Source: Fibrisoma montanum (GTDB taxonomy: Bacteria > Bacteroidota > Bacteroidia > Cytophagales > Spirosomataceae). From it: a DNA stretch of 64,000 bases. The notes under the pieces are model-generated. The model did not search any database. It had not been told where the DNA came from and was given only the letters and a program-made list of their open reading frames with translations. Positions 52,530 to 62,008 of this stretch are shown one piece after another. Each line of letters opens with the position of its first letter. Within the stretch, counting starts at the first letter, position 1. Location of the stretch: assembly GCF_003583365.1 (NCBI RefSeq), contig NZ_QXED01000004.1, positions 248,001 to 312,000 on the forward strand, in the 5' to 3' direction. The position numbers were made by a program, and so were the translations under genes.

Positions 52530-55500
52530 TTATTCGATCAGCATAGCTTTTCCACTCGCTACGTCGTTCTCAACGGTCTTGAACTTCACATCCCGTTTCA
52601 CCGACCCGTCGGTGTACTGAACGTTCACGCGGGCGTTACGGTCCAGCTTCACTACCCGCACCGGCTGACGTGGCGGCATAGGGGGTGCACCGGCGCCTAT
52701 TGCGTTATTCTCGGCCATTCGGCGGGCGTACTCTTCGGGGCCGGTTGCCAGGTGGTCGTCGTCAAAATCTTCTTTATTGGTATGCAGTTCAGGGCGCGAT
52801 GCGTTCGCCTGCTGCTGGCGATGCTGGGCGGGTGCCTGCCGGATTTCCTGCTGCACCTCCTGCGGTTCCTGCGCCGGAATGTCGGCTTTGGCCAGGAAGC
52901 TGATCGTATCGAAGTTGACCTTGGTCAGGAAGCGTTTGAACAGCTCTACCGACTCAAACTTATAAACCAGCAGCGGATCCTTCTGCTCAAAAACGGCGTT
53001 CTGCACCGACTGCTTCAGGTCGTCCATTTCGCGCAGGTGTTCTTTCCACTCCTGGTCGATCACGGCCAGCGTAATGGCTTTCTCCATTTCCGTAACGAGC
53101 GCCCGGCCACCGGTTTCGACGGCTTCGCGCAGATCCGTTACGACGGTCAGTTCGTGGATACCATCCGAGAACGGTACCACGATATTCTTGATGATATGTC
53201 CCTGCTCTGCGAGCACCTGCTGAAGAACCGGCAGTGCTTTCTCAGCAATAGCCTGGTTTTTGGCCTGATACTGCTGTTCAGCCTCCTCGTAGAGCCGCCT
53301 TACCTGATCCTGTTTTTTCAGTTTGGCAAACTCATCAGCCGTAAGCGACGGAGCCAGACCAATAGCTGTCAGCAGCTGAAGCTGCACTTCATCGTAATTA
53401 CCTTCGGTGTTTGTGACAACATCTTCCACTACGTCGTACATCGTATTGGCGATGTCGAGCGGCAGACGATCTCCGAACAGCGCGTTTCGACGGCGTTTGT
53501 AGATAGCCTCACGCTGGTAGTTCATCACGTCGTCGTATTCGAGCAGCCGTTTCCGGATACCGAAGTTGTTTTCCTCCACTTTCTTCTGCGCCCGTTCGAT
53601 CGACTTCGTAATCATCGAGTGCTGAATCACTTCTCCTTCTTCGAGGCCCATCCGGTCCATCACCTTTGCAATCCGGTCTGAACCGAACAACCGCATCAGG
53701 CTATCTTCCAACGAAACGAAGAACTGCGACGTACCGGGGTCGCCCTGACGCCCCGAACGACCCCGCAGCTGGCGGTCAACCCGGCGCGATTCGTGGCGCT
53801 CCGTACCGATGATGGCCAGACCGCCCGCAGCCCGCGATTCGGGCGTCAGCTTAATGTCCGTACCACGGCCAGCCATGTTCGTCGCAATTGTAACCGTACC
53901 GGGCAGACCAGCAGTGGCTACAATTTCGGCTTCACGCTGGTGATACTTGGCGTTCAGAACCTGGTGCTGGATTTTCCGTAATGTCAGCAGGCGGCTGAGC
54001 AGTTCAGAGTTTTCAACCGAGGTCGTACCCACCAGCACCGGCCGGCCTTTCTCGACCAGGGTATTGATTTCGTCAACAACGGCGTTGTATTTCTCCCGTA
54101 CTGAGCGGTACACTTTATCTTCCTCGTCCTGACGACTAATGGGTCGGTTCGTTGGAATAACGACTACGTCCATCTTGTAAATCTGCCAGAATTCAGAAGC
54201 CTCCGTTTCGGCTGTACCGGTCATACCAGCCCGTTTGTGGTACATCCGGAAGTAGTTCTGGAGCGTAACGGTGGCGTACGTCTGCGTAGCATCCTCTACT
54301 TTCACGCCTTCTTTGGCTTCTACAGCCTGGTGCAGACCATCCGACCACCGGCGGCCTTCCATAATCCGGCCCGTTTGCTCGTCGACAATCTTCACTTTAC
54401 CGTCCATGATGACGTACTCCGTATCACGTTCGAACAGACAGTAGGCTTTCAGGAGCTGGTTTACCGTATTGATACGCTGCGTCTTAACGGCGTAGTCGCG
54501 GATGATGGCTTCTTTATGAAGAATTTTTTCCTGCTCCGAAAACGCCTGATCCTTATCAACCGCGTTCAGATCGACCGACAGGTCAGGCAGGATAAAGAAG
54601 TTTGGATCTTCGCCCGAGCCCGTGATAAAGTCAATGCCTTTCTCAGTCAGTTCAACGCTGTTGTGTCGCTCGTCGATCGTAAAGTAAAGCGGAGCGTCGG
54701 CTTCGGGCATCAGCTTCTGGTTCTCGGCCAGATAAATTGATTCGGTTTTCTGCAGCAGAGCCTTGTTCCCGGTTTCACTCAGGAACTTGATGAGGGGCTT
54801 GTGCTTGGGTAAACCCCGGTACGCCCGGAATAACGAGAGACCTCCTTCTTTTTCGTCGCCGGCCGCAATTTTCTTCTTGGCATCGTTCAGGTAATCGTAT
54901 ACCAGTTTGCGCTGGGCTTCAACCACCCGCGACACCCGAGGCTTCAGTTCAATATAATCCTGCTCATCACCACGCGGCACCGGTCCCGAAATGATCAGTG
55001 GAGTCCGGGCATCGTCGATCAGAACGGAGTCAACTTCGTCGACCATCGCGAAGTGGTGCTTACGCTGCACCAGTTCGCCCGTTTCGCGGGCCATGTTATC
55101 GCGGAGGTAGTCGAAACCAAATTCGTTGTTGGTGCCGTACGTAATGTGGGCCAGATACGCCTGTTTGCGGGCATCGGAATTAGGCTGATGCTTGTCGATG
55201 CAGTCGACGCGCAGGCCGTGGAACTCAAACAGCGGTCCCATCCACTCGGAGTCACGCTTGGCCAGGTAGTCGTTCACCGTCACGATGTGCACACCACGTC
55301 CGGCTAGGCCGTTCAGGAAAGCCGGAAAGGTTGCCACGAGGGTTTTACCTTCACCCGTTGCCATCTCAGCAATCTTACCCTGGTGGAGCACGACGCCCCC
55401 GATAATCTGCACGTCGTAATGGACCATATCCCATTTAATGGGAGAACCGGCCGCTTCCCAGGTGTTGGCCCAATGGGCCTGATCCCCCTCAATGACAACG

Positions 55501-55931
55501 TTCTTTTTGCGAGCCGCTAACTCCTGATCGAATGGCGTGGCCGTTACCGTCAGGTACTCGTTGCCGGCAAACCGCCGAGCCGTCTCTTTAACAATCGCGA
55601 AGGCCTGAGGAAGGATGTCGAGCAGAACGCGTTCCAGTTCAGTGTTGCGATCGGCTTCGAGCTTGTCAATCTGGTTGAAGAGCCGCTCTTTCTGGTTAAC
55701 GTCGACGTCAGGACTACCGGCCTGCTGGGTCAGATCGGCCAGCTGGTTATCAATGTCCTGCAACTCGTCGGCAATGCGGGCTTTCAGTTCGGCCGACGCC
55801 TGCCGGAGTTCGTCGTTGGAAAGGTCTTTCAACCGGGCAAATTCGGCATTGACTTTCTCGACGTAGGGGAGCAGTTCTTTGATATCCCGCTGCGATTTCG
55901 TGCCGAAGAGCTTGGCTATGAAATTGATCAT
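52530..55931 (-). CDS. secA: Preprotein translocase ATPase SecA
   Basis: The 1133-residue motor of the Sec export pathway, acting at the inner membrane. Motifs appear in order: Walker A MATGEGKTLVATFPAF near residue 190-205, the DEAD-like VDEVDSVLIDDAR near 295-307, the preprotein-crosslinking region, and the motor-2 motifs TNMAGRGTDIKLTPE and RQLRGRSGRQGDPG. Its length exceeds the Escherichia coli protein through insertions typical of Bacteroidota. The C-terminal tail lacks the cysteine-rich zinc motif and holds a Gln/Pro/Ala-rich linker near residues 1020-1080. It has a well-formed divergent promoter. Confidence 0.98.
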   Translation of the reverse strand: MINFIAKLFGTKSQRDIKELLPYVEKVNAEFARLKDLSNDELRQASAELKARIADELQDIDNQLADLTQQAGSPDVDVNQKERLFNQIDKLEADRNTELERVLLDILPQAFAIVKETARRFAGNEYLTVTATPFDQELAARKKNVVIEGDQAHWANTWEAAGSPIKWDMVHYDVQIIGGVVLHQGKIAEMATGEGKTLVATFPAFLNGLAGRGVHIVTVNDYLAKRDSEWMGPLFEFHGLRVDCIDKHQPNSDARKQAYLAHITYGTNNEFGFDYLRDNMARETGELVQRKHHFAMVDEVDSVLIDDARTPLIISGPVPRGDEQDYIELKPRVSRVVEAQRKLVYDYLNDAKKKIAAGDEKEGGLSLFRAYRGLPKHKPLIKFLSETGNKALLQKTESIYLAENQKLMPEADAPLYFTIDERHNSVELTEKGIDFITGSGEDPNFFILPDLSVDLNAVDKDQAFSEQEKILHKEAIIRDYAVKTQRINTVNQLLKAYCLFERDTEYVIMDGKVKIVDEQTGRIMEGRRWSDGLHQAVEAKEGVKVEDATQTYATVTLQNYFRMYHKRAGMTGTAETEASEFWQIYKMDVVVIPTNRPISRQDEEDKVYRSVREKYNAVVDEINTLVEKGRPVLVGTTSVENSELLSRLLTLRKIQHQVLNAKYHQREAEIVATAGLPGTVTIATNMAGRGTDIKLTPESRAAGGLAIIGTERHESRRVDRQLRGRSGRQGDPGTSQFFVSLEDSLMRLFGSDRIAKVMDRMGLEEGEVIQHSMITKSIERAQKKVEENNFGIRKRLLEYDDVMNYQREAIYKRRRNALFGDRLPLDIANTMYDVVEDVVTNTEGNYDEVQLQLLTAIGLAPSLTADEFAKLKKQDQVRRLYEEAEQQYQAKNQAIAEKALPVLQQVLAEQGHIIKNIVVPFSDGIHELTVVTDLREAVETGGRALVTEMEKAITLAVIDQEWKEHLREMDDLKQSVQNAVFEQKDPLLVYKFESVELFKRFLTKVNFDTISFLAKADIPAQEPQEVQQEIRQAPAQHRQQQANASRPELHTNKEDFDDDHLATGPEEYARRMAENNAIGAGAPPMPPRQPVRVVKLDRNARVNVQYTDGSVKRDVKFKTVENDVASGKAMLIE

Positions 55932-55958
55932 GTTTTCTGTTGGTCAATCAATGAGTCA

Positions 55959-56012
55959 ATCAACTGGCGAGTTATGTTATCAATGGCTCGCTTCGATAAG
56001 TGGCCAGTTGAT
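55959..56012 (-). promoter_or_regulatory. Stem in the secA leader
   Basis: ATCAACTGGC (55959-55968) and GCCAGTTGAT (56003-56012) are perfect 10-base arms within the roughly 90-base leader predicted for secA, and flanking bases TCA/TGA extend the stem slightly. It could affect translation, but no ORF like secM is seen in it. Confidence 0.4.
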
Positions 56013-56028
56013 CGACCGTATTTTTCTA

Positions 56029-56058
56029 CAAATTTAGTTCATTATAACCGTACTACAA
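56029..56058 (-). promoter_or_regulatory. Promoter of secA
   Basis: Read on the minus strand, TTG (56056-56058) and TAAATTTG (56029-56036) form a -33/-7 pair with a 19-base spacer, the expected layout for a Bacteroidota housekeeping promoter. The leader would be about 90 bases long. Confidence 0.62.
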
Positions 56059-56121
56059 CAAGGAGAATCGCTGTGGATTTGTACCTTACTAACCGGACTC
56101 GGCGTTTTAGGAGTAATCCAT

Positions 56122-56129
56122 TACTTTTG
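56122..56129 (+). promoter_or_regulatory. -7 box for the polysaccharide export cluster
   Basis: TACTTTTG fully matches TAnnTTTG and lies 33 bases upstream of the ATG at 56162. It is divergent from the secA promoter. A -33 TTG was not found at normal spacing. Confidence 0.52.
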
Positions 56130-56161
56130 CAAATCAAATTTTGGCCCAATGGCCATCATGC

Positions 56162-58576
56162 ATGCGTACTAAGGACAAATTGTCACACTACCATTCAGTT
56201 ATCCGCCATTTATGCTTCGTTTTAGTCGTACTGTTGCTGGCCGGCGTTAAGGAAACAATGGCTCAGCGGCCCGCAACCCGGGTCGATCAGTTAAGCGACG
56301 AGCAGGTTGTTGAATTTTACCGCCGGGCGCAGGCCAGTGGTTTGAGCGAAGAGCAGATTGAGCAGGCGGCCATGTCGCAGGGATATACGCTGGACGATAT
56401 TACCAGAATGCGTCGGCGTATTACCGAGATTCGTTCGCAGGCGAATCGAGGGGGCGGAAGAGCCGTTGTTGATACCAGTATTGGTCGTTCCCTGCCCGGA
56501 AATTTGTCGCGTCGGACGATTGATTCCCTGCGCCTACTACGTCGTGATACAACCCGGCGCCCGGTCGTATTTGGAGCATCACTTTTTGAAAACGCTAATT
56601 TATCGTTTGAACCTAATCTGCGAATTGCGACTCCGCGCAATTATGTAGTTGGTCCTGACGATGAGATTACGATTGATATTTCAGGCGCGGCATCTGACAA
56701 CTTCCGATTGAAAGTTAGCCCGGAGGGAGCCGTTAAAGTCCCAAACGTGCCCCCTATTCTGGTAAGTGGCCTGACTATTGAAGAGGCCGAACGGCGGATT
56801 ATCGAGCGACTACGCAAAGCGGGGTACCAAGGATTAGGTACGCCTGGTAGCGGAACATACGCCAATGTTACATTGACAAACATTCGTAGTATTCGGGTTA
56901 CGCTGGTGGGCGAAGTCGTTAGGCCAGGTACGTATACAATCTCATCACTCGGAACCGCCTTCAACGCCTTGTATCTGGCCGGTGGCCCTAATCCGGAAAC
57001 GGGTTCATTTCGGCGCATCAGCATCATTCGCGGAAACCGAGTAGTACGTACCATTGATCTTTACGACTTTATCCTGCGGGGTGACCGGAAAGACAACATC
57101 CGGCTTCAGGATGATGATGTGATTCGGGTGGCGGATTACAATACGCGGGTTGAAATGGCGGGTGAGGTACGCCGGCCTGCCATTTTTGAAGTTTTGCCCG
57201 GCGAAACACTGAAAGATATACTGACATTTGCGGGAGGATTTTCGGATGAAGCGTACCGGGCCGCCATAACGTTACGCCGGAATACTCCGCGTGAACGCCG
57301 GATTATTAACGTAACGGAAGATCAGATCGCCACTTTTGTGCCGGAGCCTGGAGACCGCTATACAATTGGTAAAATCTTAAATCGATACGAAAACCGAGTC
57401 CAGATCGTCGGGGCGGTGATGCGGCCTGGTGATTACGCACTCGAACCAACCATGGGTACCGTTCGCGAGCTGATCAAACGGGCTGAGGGATTGCGCAACG
57501 ACGCTTTTCTAAACCGTGCTAATATATTCCGGGAACGAAACGAACTGGAACGCGAAAATCTGACCTTTGACCTGGGCTTATTGATGAAGGGCGAAACTCA
57601 GGATATTCCGTTGATGCGGCAGGATAGTATCGTTATCCAATCAATTAGGGGACTGCGGGAAAACTACTATGTACTGATTCAGGGAGCTGTCAATCGGCCC
57701 GACACGTTCAACTTTATCAACAACATGAGTGTGGCCGACCTGATTGCTTTGGCGGGGGGATTCAGAGAAGGAGCCAGTTCTAACAATCTCGAAGTCGCCC
57801 GACGGATCGTCAGCGATTCGGCGGGGGTTTCCAAAAACAGTGTCCAGACATTTCAACTGGTAGCAAATCGTGATCTAGCCTTAAGCACCTCACCCGACGC
57901 CCAGAAGAACGAGGCCAATACGTTTATGTTGCAACCGTTCGATATTGTGTACGTCCGGTCATTGCCCAACTACGAAGCGCAGCGAGAAGTGTACGTGTAT
58001 GGTGAAGTGAAGCACCCCGGGAATTACGCCATTGCCAGCCGCAATGAACGTATCATTGATCTAATTCGACGGGCCGGGGGAATCAAACCGGAAGCTTATC
58101 TGCCAGGAGCTCAGTATCGGAGAGGGGGCGAATTGGTAGGTAATGATCTTCGCAAGATCTTTGATGATCCCGGTGCGGAGGAAAACTTATTGCTCAAAGA
58201 CGGTGATACGCTTTTCGTACCACGGCGTTCGGAAGTAATTCAGATTCAGGGGGCAGTGCTTAATCCGTCGGCAGTAAGTTATAAGTCGAATTTCAGATTC
58301 GAGGATTACATTGCTCAGACTGGTGGGTTCACGGATAATGCCCGCCAGAAAAAAGCCTACGTTGTATACCCGAACGGCCGTAAAGACCGTACGCACCGGT
58401 TTTTATTCATAAAGATTCGGCCTGAGGTCGAACCGGGCTCAACAATTATTGTTCCTTTTCAGCCACTCGATCAAACTCGTTTGTCGGCTACCGAACGTAT
58501 CGGTATATTCTCAGTAATTACAACTCTGGCTGCAACAACTGCGACTGTGTTAATCAACCTGATGAACAGACAATAA
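56162..58576 (+). CDS. SLBB-domain polysaccharide export protein (Wza-like)
   Basis: An 804-residue periplasmic/outer-membrane export component read from ATG at 56162 (MRTKDKLSHYHS), with a signal peptide ending MAQ near residue 34. A Poly_export domain opens at about residue 160 (NYVVGPDDEITIDISGAA, then VKVPNVPPILVSGLTIEEAERRI split). Several SLBB repeats follow, each with a phrase of the VTLVGEVVRPGTYTI, VQIVGAVMRPGDYAL, VLIQGAVNRPDTFNF and VYVYGEVKHPGNYAI type; a further one begins IQIQGAVLNPSAVSY. A membrane segment lies near the end. It is much longer than Wza, as is common in this phylum. First gene of the cluster. Confidence 0.9.
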   Translation: MRTKDKLSHYHSVIRHLCFVLVVLLLAGVKETMAQRPATRVDQLSDEQVVEFYRRAQASGLSEEQIEQAAMSQGYTLDDITRMRRRITEIRSQANRGGGRAVVDTSIGRSLPGNLSRRTIDSLRLLRRDTTRRPVVFGASLFENANLSFEPNLRIATPRNYVVGPDDEITIDISGAASDNFRLKVSPEGAVKVPNVPPILVSGLTIEEAERRIIERLRKAGYQGLGTPGSGTYANVTLTNIRSIRVTLVGEVVRPGTYTISSLGTAFNALYLAGGPNPETGSFRRISIIRGNRVVRTIDLYDFILRGDRKDNIRLQDDDVIRVADYNTRVEMAGEVRRPAIFEVLPGETLKDILTFAGGFSDEAYRAAITLRRNTPRERRIINVTEDQIATFVPEPGDRYTIGKILNRYENRVQIVGAVMRPGDYALEPTMGTVRELIKRAEGLRNDAFLNRANIFRERNELERENLTFDLGLLMKGETQDIPLMRQDSIVIQSIRGLRENYYVLIQGAVNRPDTFNFINNMSVADLIALAGGFREGASSNNLEVARRIVSDSAGVSKNSVQTFQLVANRDLALSTSPDAQKNEANTFMLQPFDIVYVRSLPNYEAQREVYVYGEVKHPGNYAIASRNERIIDLIRRAGGIKPEAYLPGAQYRRGGELVGNDLRKIFDDPGAEENLLLKDGDTLFVPRRSEVIQIQGAVLNPSAVSYKSNFRFEDYIAQTGGFTDNARQKKAYVVYPNGRKDRTHRFLFIKIRPEVEPGSTIIVPFQPLDQTRLSATERIGIFSVITTLAATTATVLINLMNRQ

Positions 58577-58585
58577 GGAGACGTC

Positions 58586-59695
58586 ATGTCCGTAATAGAG
58601 CGACAAAAGCCAAAAGTGACTACTGAAGACGAGTTTGAAATCCGTCTGAGTGATATTATCCAGTTCCTGAAAGATAGCCGGCGCACGGTATTGATCTGGA
58701 CCGTCGGTATGTTTTTGATTGGAATGGTTTATGCACTGGTGCAGCCTGACCGATTTACGGCTTCTATTCGGGTGATGCCCGAAGCACAGGGGGGAAACAC
58801 CAGCGGTGTAGGTAACCTTCAATCATTAGCTGGGTTAGCTGGTATTAACTTGAACCCAGCAGGAGCAGGAGCTGATGCGATTCGGCCTGATCTTTATCCA
58901 GATGTACTTGCGAGTATACCGTTTGCGATGCACATGCTCAAGCAGCCGGTATACGTACCGGAAACGAGTAGAACCATGACACTGCAGCAGTATTTCTCGT
59001 GGCAGGGGCAACAGACAGTTATGGGAAAAATCAATGCAGCGATCAGCGGCATATTCCCTTCCGAACCAACGCCGGCACCCAAAGCCGGAATTCAGCAAAA
59101 CCGTACGTCAGTACTGGCAATGACACCTGAGCAGGAAGGGCTAACCAGTGCCGTGATTGGTAGCGTGTCGACTAATGTAGATAAGAAGAATGGTATCATG
59201 ACTATTTCGGCAACGATGGGCGACCCGGTCGTGGCCGGTACGGTGGCCCGGCTGACACAGGAGTATCTGACCAAGTATGTAACCGAATACCGAACCGGAA
59301 AAGCCCGGAATCAGGTGCGTTTTTTGGAGCAGCAGGTACGTAATGCTCGCCGTCGCTACCAAAACGCCGAATACGCACTGGCAGCTTATCGTGACCGTAA
59401 CCGGAGCAATTATCTGAACACAGCTAAGATAGAGGAGCAGCGGTTGCAGGCCGATTATCTGCTGGCGCAGAGTGTATACAACGACCTGTCAAAACAGCTG
59501 GAACAAGCCCGCATTAAGGTGCAGGAAGAAGCCCCAGTATTTCAAACGCTTGATCCGCCACGGGTACCGCTTCATAAGAGCGGACCCAAGCGTACAATTA
59601 TTAGTATAGGATTTGCCATATTTGGTGCTGTGTTGGGGCTTTCTATTTACTTTGTACGCCGATTCATTTTCACCAAGTCCAACCGTATCGCATGA
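58586..59695 (+). CDS. Wzz/GumC-type polysaccharide chain-length protein
   Basis: A 369-residue inner-membrane protein with one helix near residues 34-52 and another close to the C-terminus (IISIGFAIFGAVLGLSIYFVRR). The periplasmic part has a coiled-coil (RFLEQQVRNARRRYQNAEYAL, split at helix breaks) typical of Wzz proteins that set polymer length and contact the export protein. No tyrosine kinase domain is fused. AAGGAG just upstream of the ATG is an unusually clear Shine-Dalgarno for this phylum. It begins 9 bases after the SLBB gene. Confidence 0.88.
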   Translation: MSVIERQKPKVTTEDEFEIRLSDIIQFLKDSRRTVLIWTVGMFLIGMVYALVQPDRFTASIRVMPEAQGGNTSGVGNLQSLAGLAGINLNPAGAGADAIRPDLYPDVLASIPFAMHMLKQPVYVPETSRTMTLQQYFSWQGQQTVMGKINAAISGIFPSEPTPAPKAGIQQNRTSVLAMTPEQEGLTSAVIGSVSTNVDKKNGIMTISATMGDPVVAGTVARLTQEYLTKYVTEYRTGKARNQVRFLEQQVRNARRRYQNAEYALAAYRDRNRSNYLNTAKIEEQRLQADYLLAQSVYNDLSKQLEQARIKVQEEAPVFQTLDPPRVPLHKSGPKRTIISIGFAIFGAVLGLSIYFVRRFIFTKSNRIA

Positions 59696-60666
59696 AAAAA
59701 GCGTTAATCTGTGGAGTGTCGGGGCAGGACGGCGCTTACCTGGCCAAGTTACTGCTAAATAAGGGGTACCACGTTTATGGTGGTTCCCGCGATGCACAGA
59801 TGTCAGGTTTTCGTAACCTCGACAAGCTCGGGATCCGTAAAGATGTTCAGGTCGTATCCGTCAATATCAATGACTTTCGGAGTGTATTACAAACACTCAT
59901 CAAGATTAAGCCGTATGAAGTATACAATCTGGCCGGTCAGAGCTCGGTAGGGTTATCATTTGAACAGCCGGTCGAAACGCTTGAAAGTATTAGCGTTGGG
60001 ACACTGAATTTACTCGAAGCTATTCGATTCAGTGACCTGCCGATCAAGCTGTATAATGCTGGCTCCAGCGAATGTTTTGGCGACACAGGGAAAGACGCGG
60101 CTGATGAACTGACACCGTTTCGCCCCCGCAGCCCATACGGTGTTGCCAAGGCTGCGGCATTCTGGCAGGTTGCTAACTACCGCGAAGCCTATCAATTGTA
60201 TGCTAGTACTGGTATTCTGTTCAATCACGAATCGCCCCTGCGGCCTGAACGTTTTGTAACCCGGAAGATTGTAGCCGCAGCCTGCCGAATTGCCCAGGGA
60301 AGCCAGGAAAAACTGACGCTGGGCAACATCGATATTGCTCGTGACTGGGGTTGGGCTCCCGACTACGTAGAGGCTATGTGGCAGATGCTGCAACAGTCGC
60401 AGCCCGACGATTACGTGATCGCAACTGGACATACCTGTAAGCTTAAAGACTTCATTCAGGTTGTTTTCGACTGCGTTGGATTGAACTGGGAGGAACACGT
60501 TAAAACCGATTCTTCATTTTTCCGACCAACCGATATTGCCGAAGGCTATGCCAATCCGGCAAGAGCCCGTCAAAAGCTGGGCTGGACAGCTCAACACAAG
60601 ATGGAAGATGTTGCCCGGCTGATGGTAGAATATCAGTTGGCCGAAACGCCCCAATTTGCCCCCTAA
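59692..60666 (+). CDS. GDP-mannose 4,6-dehydratase family protein
   Basis: A 324-residue short-chain dehydrogenase/reductase-type enzyme. The NAD(P) motif is GVSGQDGAYLAKLL near residues 8-21, the SSECFG strand supplies the catalytic-region serine, and YGVAKAA the YxxxK pair; NHESPLRPERFVTRKI is the signature of GDP-mannose 4,6-dehydratases. The product, GDP-4-keto-6-deoxymannose, feeds fucose, rhamnose-type or perosamine sugars. It is a little shorter than many homologs. ATG overlaps the stop of the preceding gene by four bases. Confidence 0.9.
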   Translation: MKKALICGVSGQDGAYLAKLLLNKGYHVYGGSRDAQMSGFRNLDKLGIRKDVQVVSVNINDFRSVLQTLIKIKPYEVYNLAGQSSVGLSFEQPVETLESISVGTLNLLEAIRFSDLPIKLYNAGSSECFGDTGKDAADELTPFRPRSPYGVAKAAAFWQVANYREAYQLYASTGILFNHESPLRPERFVTRKIVAAACRIAQGSQEKLTLGNIDIARDWGWAPDYVEAMWQMLQQSQPDDYVIATGHTCKLKDFIQVVFDCVGLNWEEHVKTDSSFFRPTDIAEGYANPARARQKLGWTAQHKMEDVARLMVEYQLAETPQFAP

Positions 60667-61982
60667 TGGGGCAGGGTGTCGGAAAATTGTTAATGTGGCG
60701 AATGATTAGTGCTCATCAAGTTCGAACGTTTTTTCGGCAGGACTCTTCTCTGTTGAAAAACTTTATTGCCTTGGGCCTGGTCCAGGCTACCAACTTTATC
60801 ATCCCCGTTATCACGTTCCCGTATCTGGTGCGCGTGATTGGGCCGGAAAAGTTTGGGGTGATTTCATACGGACTTACCATCCTGATGTATTTTATCACGT
60901 TTGCCGACTACGGTTTCAATCTGTCGGCAACGCGTCTGGTTGCCTTGCACCACGAAAACCGCAAAGAATTGTCACGGCTGTTTTCGTCGGTGATGACGAC
61001 TAAGTTTTTACTGCTGCTGCTCAGCGTGCTATTGATGGCAAGTTTATGCGGCTTTGTGACCCGGTTCAGAGAGGAGTCGTTTACGTATCTGCTTGGTATG
61101 CTTTATGTACTGGGTAATGTCCTGATGCCTGTCTGGTTTTTTCAGGGGATGGAGCAGATGAAGTATATTACGTACATGAATCTGGTGGCCAAGATAGCAC
61201 TCCTTATATTGCTCTTTGCCGTAGTACGTGAGCCCCAGGATTATGTATACGTATTGGCCCTTTACGGTATAGCAAATGTCATTTCAGGGATATATAGCAT
61301 ACGGGTGGCCCTACTTCGCTATCAATTGCAATTCCGGTTTCCTACCCTACAATCGGTTTGGGAGCAGTTGCAGGACGGCTGGCATATTTTTTCGTCGAGT
61401 TTGTCGGTAGTACTGACAAATAACGTGAACGTGCTTGTGCTCGGCTTTTTCGTATCAAATATTGCTATTGGGTATTATAGCATTGCCGAAAAGATTATTC
61501 TGGTTCTCTGGACCGTCATGGGTTTGTTTTCACAGGCTATTTATCCATCTGTATGCCGGCTGGCCCAAACGTCGCACCAGCAGTTCCGGCGATTTATCTG
61601 GAAAGTCTGTTTCCCGTTTATTGGCGCAATCAGTGTTGTGAGTGTATTACTTTATGTGCTGGCCGAACCAATAGTGCAGGTCATAACAGGCAACATTCAG
61701 GCTGAAACTGTCCGGATTCTGCGTATTGTTAGTGTTGTTCCGCTGATCGTTTGTTTAAATATCCCCGCGTATCAGACGTTGCTGGCCTATAATTATAAAA
61801 AGTATTACGCGGCCATTTTCAACGGATCAGCCGTGTTAAACCTGATTGTCTGTCCGCTGCTCGTTTATTTCATGGGTGCCGTAGGCGCTGCAGTCAGTAT
61901 GGTTGTCGTGCAGTTAGTCGTTACGCTGGCTTTGCATGCTACAATTGAATTTAAGCTGAAACAGTTTTCACTGGTTTCCTGA
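60666..61982 (+). CDS. Wzx-type oligosaccharide flippase
   Basis: A 438-residue inner-membrane protein with about twelve hydrophobic segments, matching the polysaccharide flippase (MATE-like) superfamily. The N-terminal part has the usual NFIALGLVQATNFIIPVITFPYLVRVIGPEKFG, split over helices 1 and 2, and the C-terminal part the VVPLIVCLNIPAYQTLLAY and LVYFMGAVGAAVSMV helices. It flips lipid-linked repeat units across the membrane. The start codon shares one base with the dehydratase stop (TAATG), indicating coupled translation. Confidence 0.9.
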   Translation: MGQGVGKLLMWRMISAHQVRTFFRQDSSLLKNFIALGLVQATNFIIPVITFPYLVRVIGPEKFGVISYGLTILMYFITFADYGFNLSATRLVALHHENRKELSRLFSSVMTTKFLLLLLSVLLMASLCGFVTRFREESFTYLLGMLYVLGNVLMPVWFFQGMEQMKYITYMNLVAKIALLILLFAVVREPQDYVYVLALYGIANVISGIYSIRVALLRYQLQFRFPTLQSVWEQLQDGWHIFSSSLSVVLTNNVNVLVLGFFVSNIAIGYYSIAEKIILVLWTVMGLFSQAIYPSVCRLAQTSHQQFRRFIWKVCFPFIGAISVVSVLLYVLAEPIVQVITGNIQAETVRILRIVSVVPLIVCLNIPAYQTLLAYNYKKYYAAIFNGSAVLNLIVCPLLVYFMGAVGAAVSMVVVQLVVTLALHATIEFKLKQFSLVS

Positions 61983-62008
61983 CCTGAACGGTTTCTGAAC
62001 AGACAGTT

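Noticed and set aside
52455-53681. 408-residue plus-strand frame across the secA C-terminus
   Set aside because: Antisense to secA, whose motifs and promoter are clear, and no domain is recognisable.
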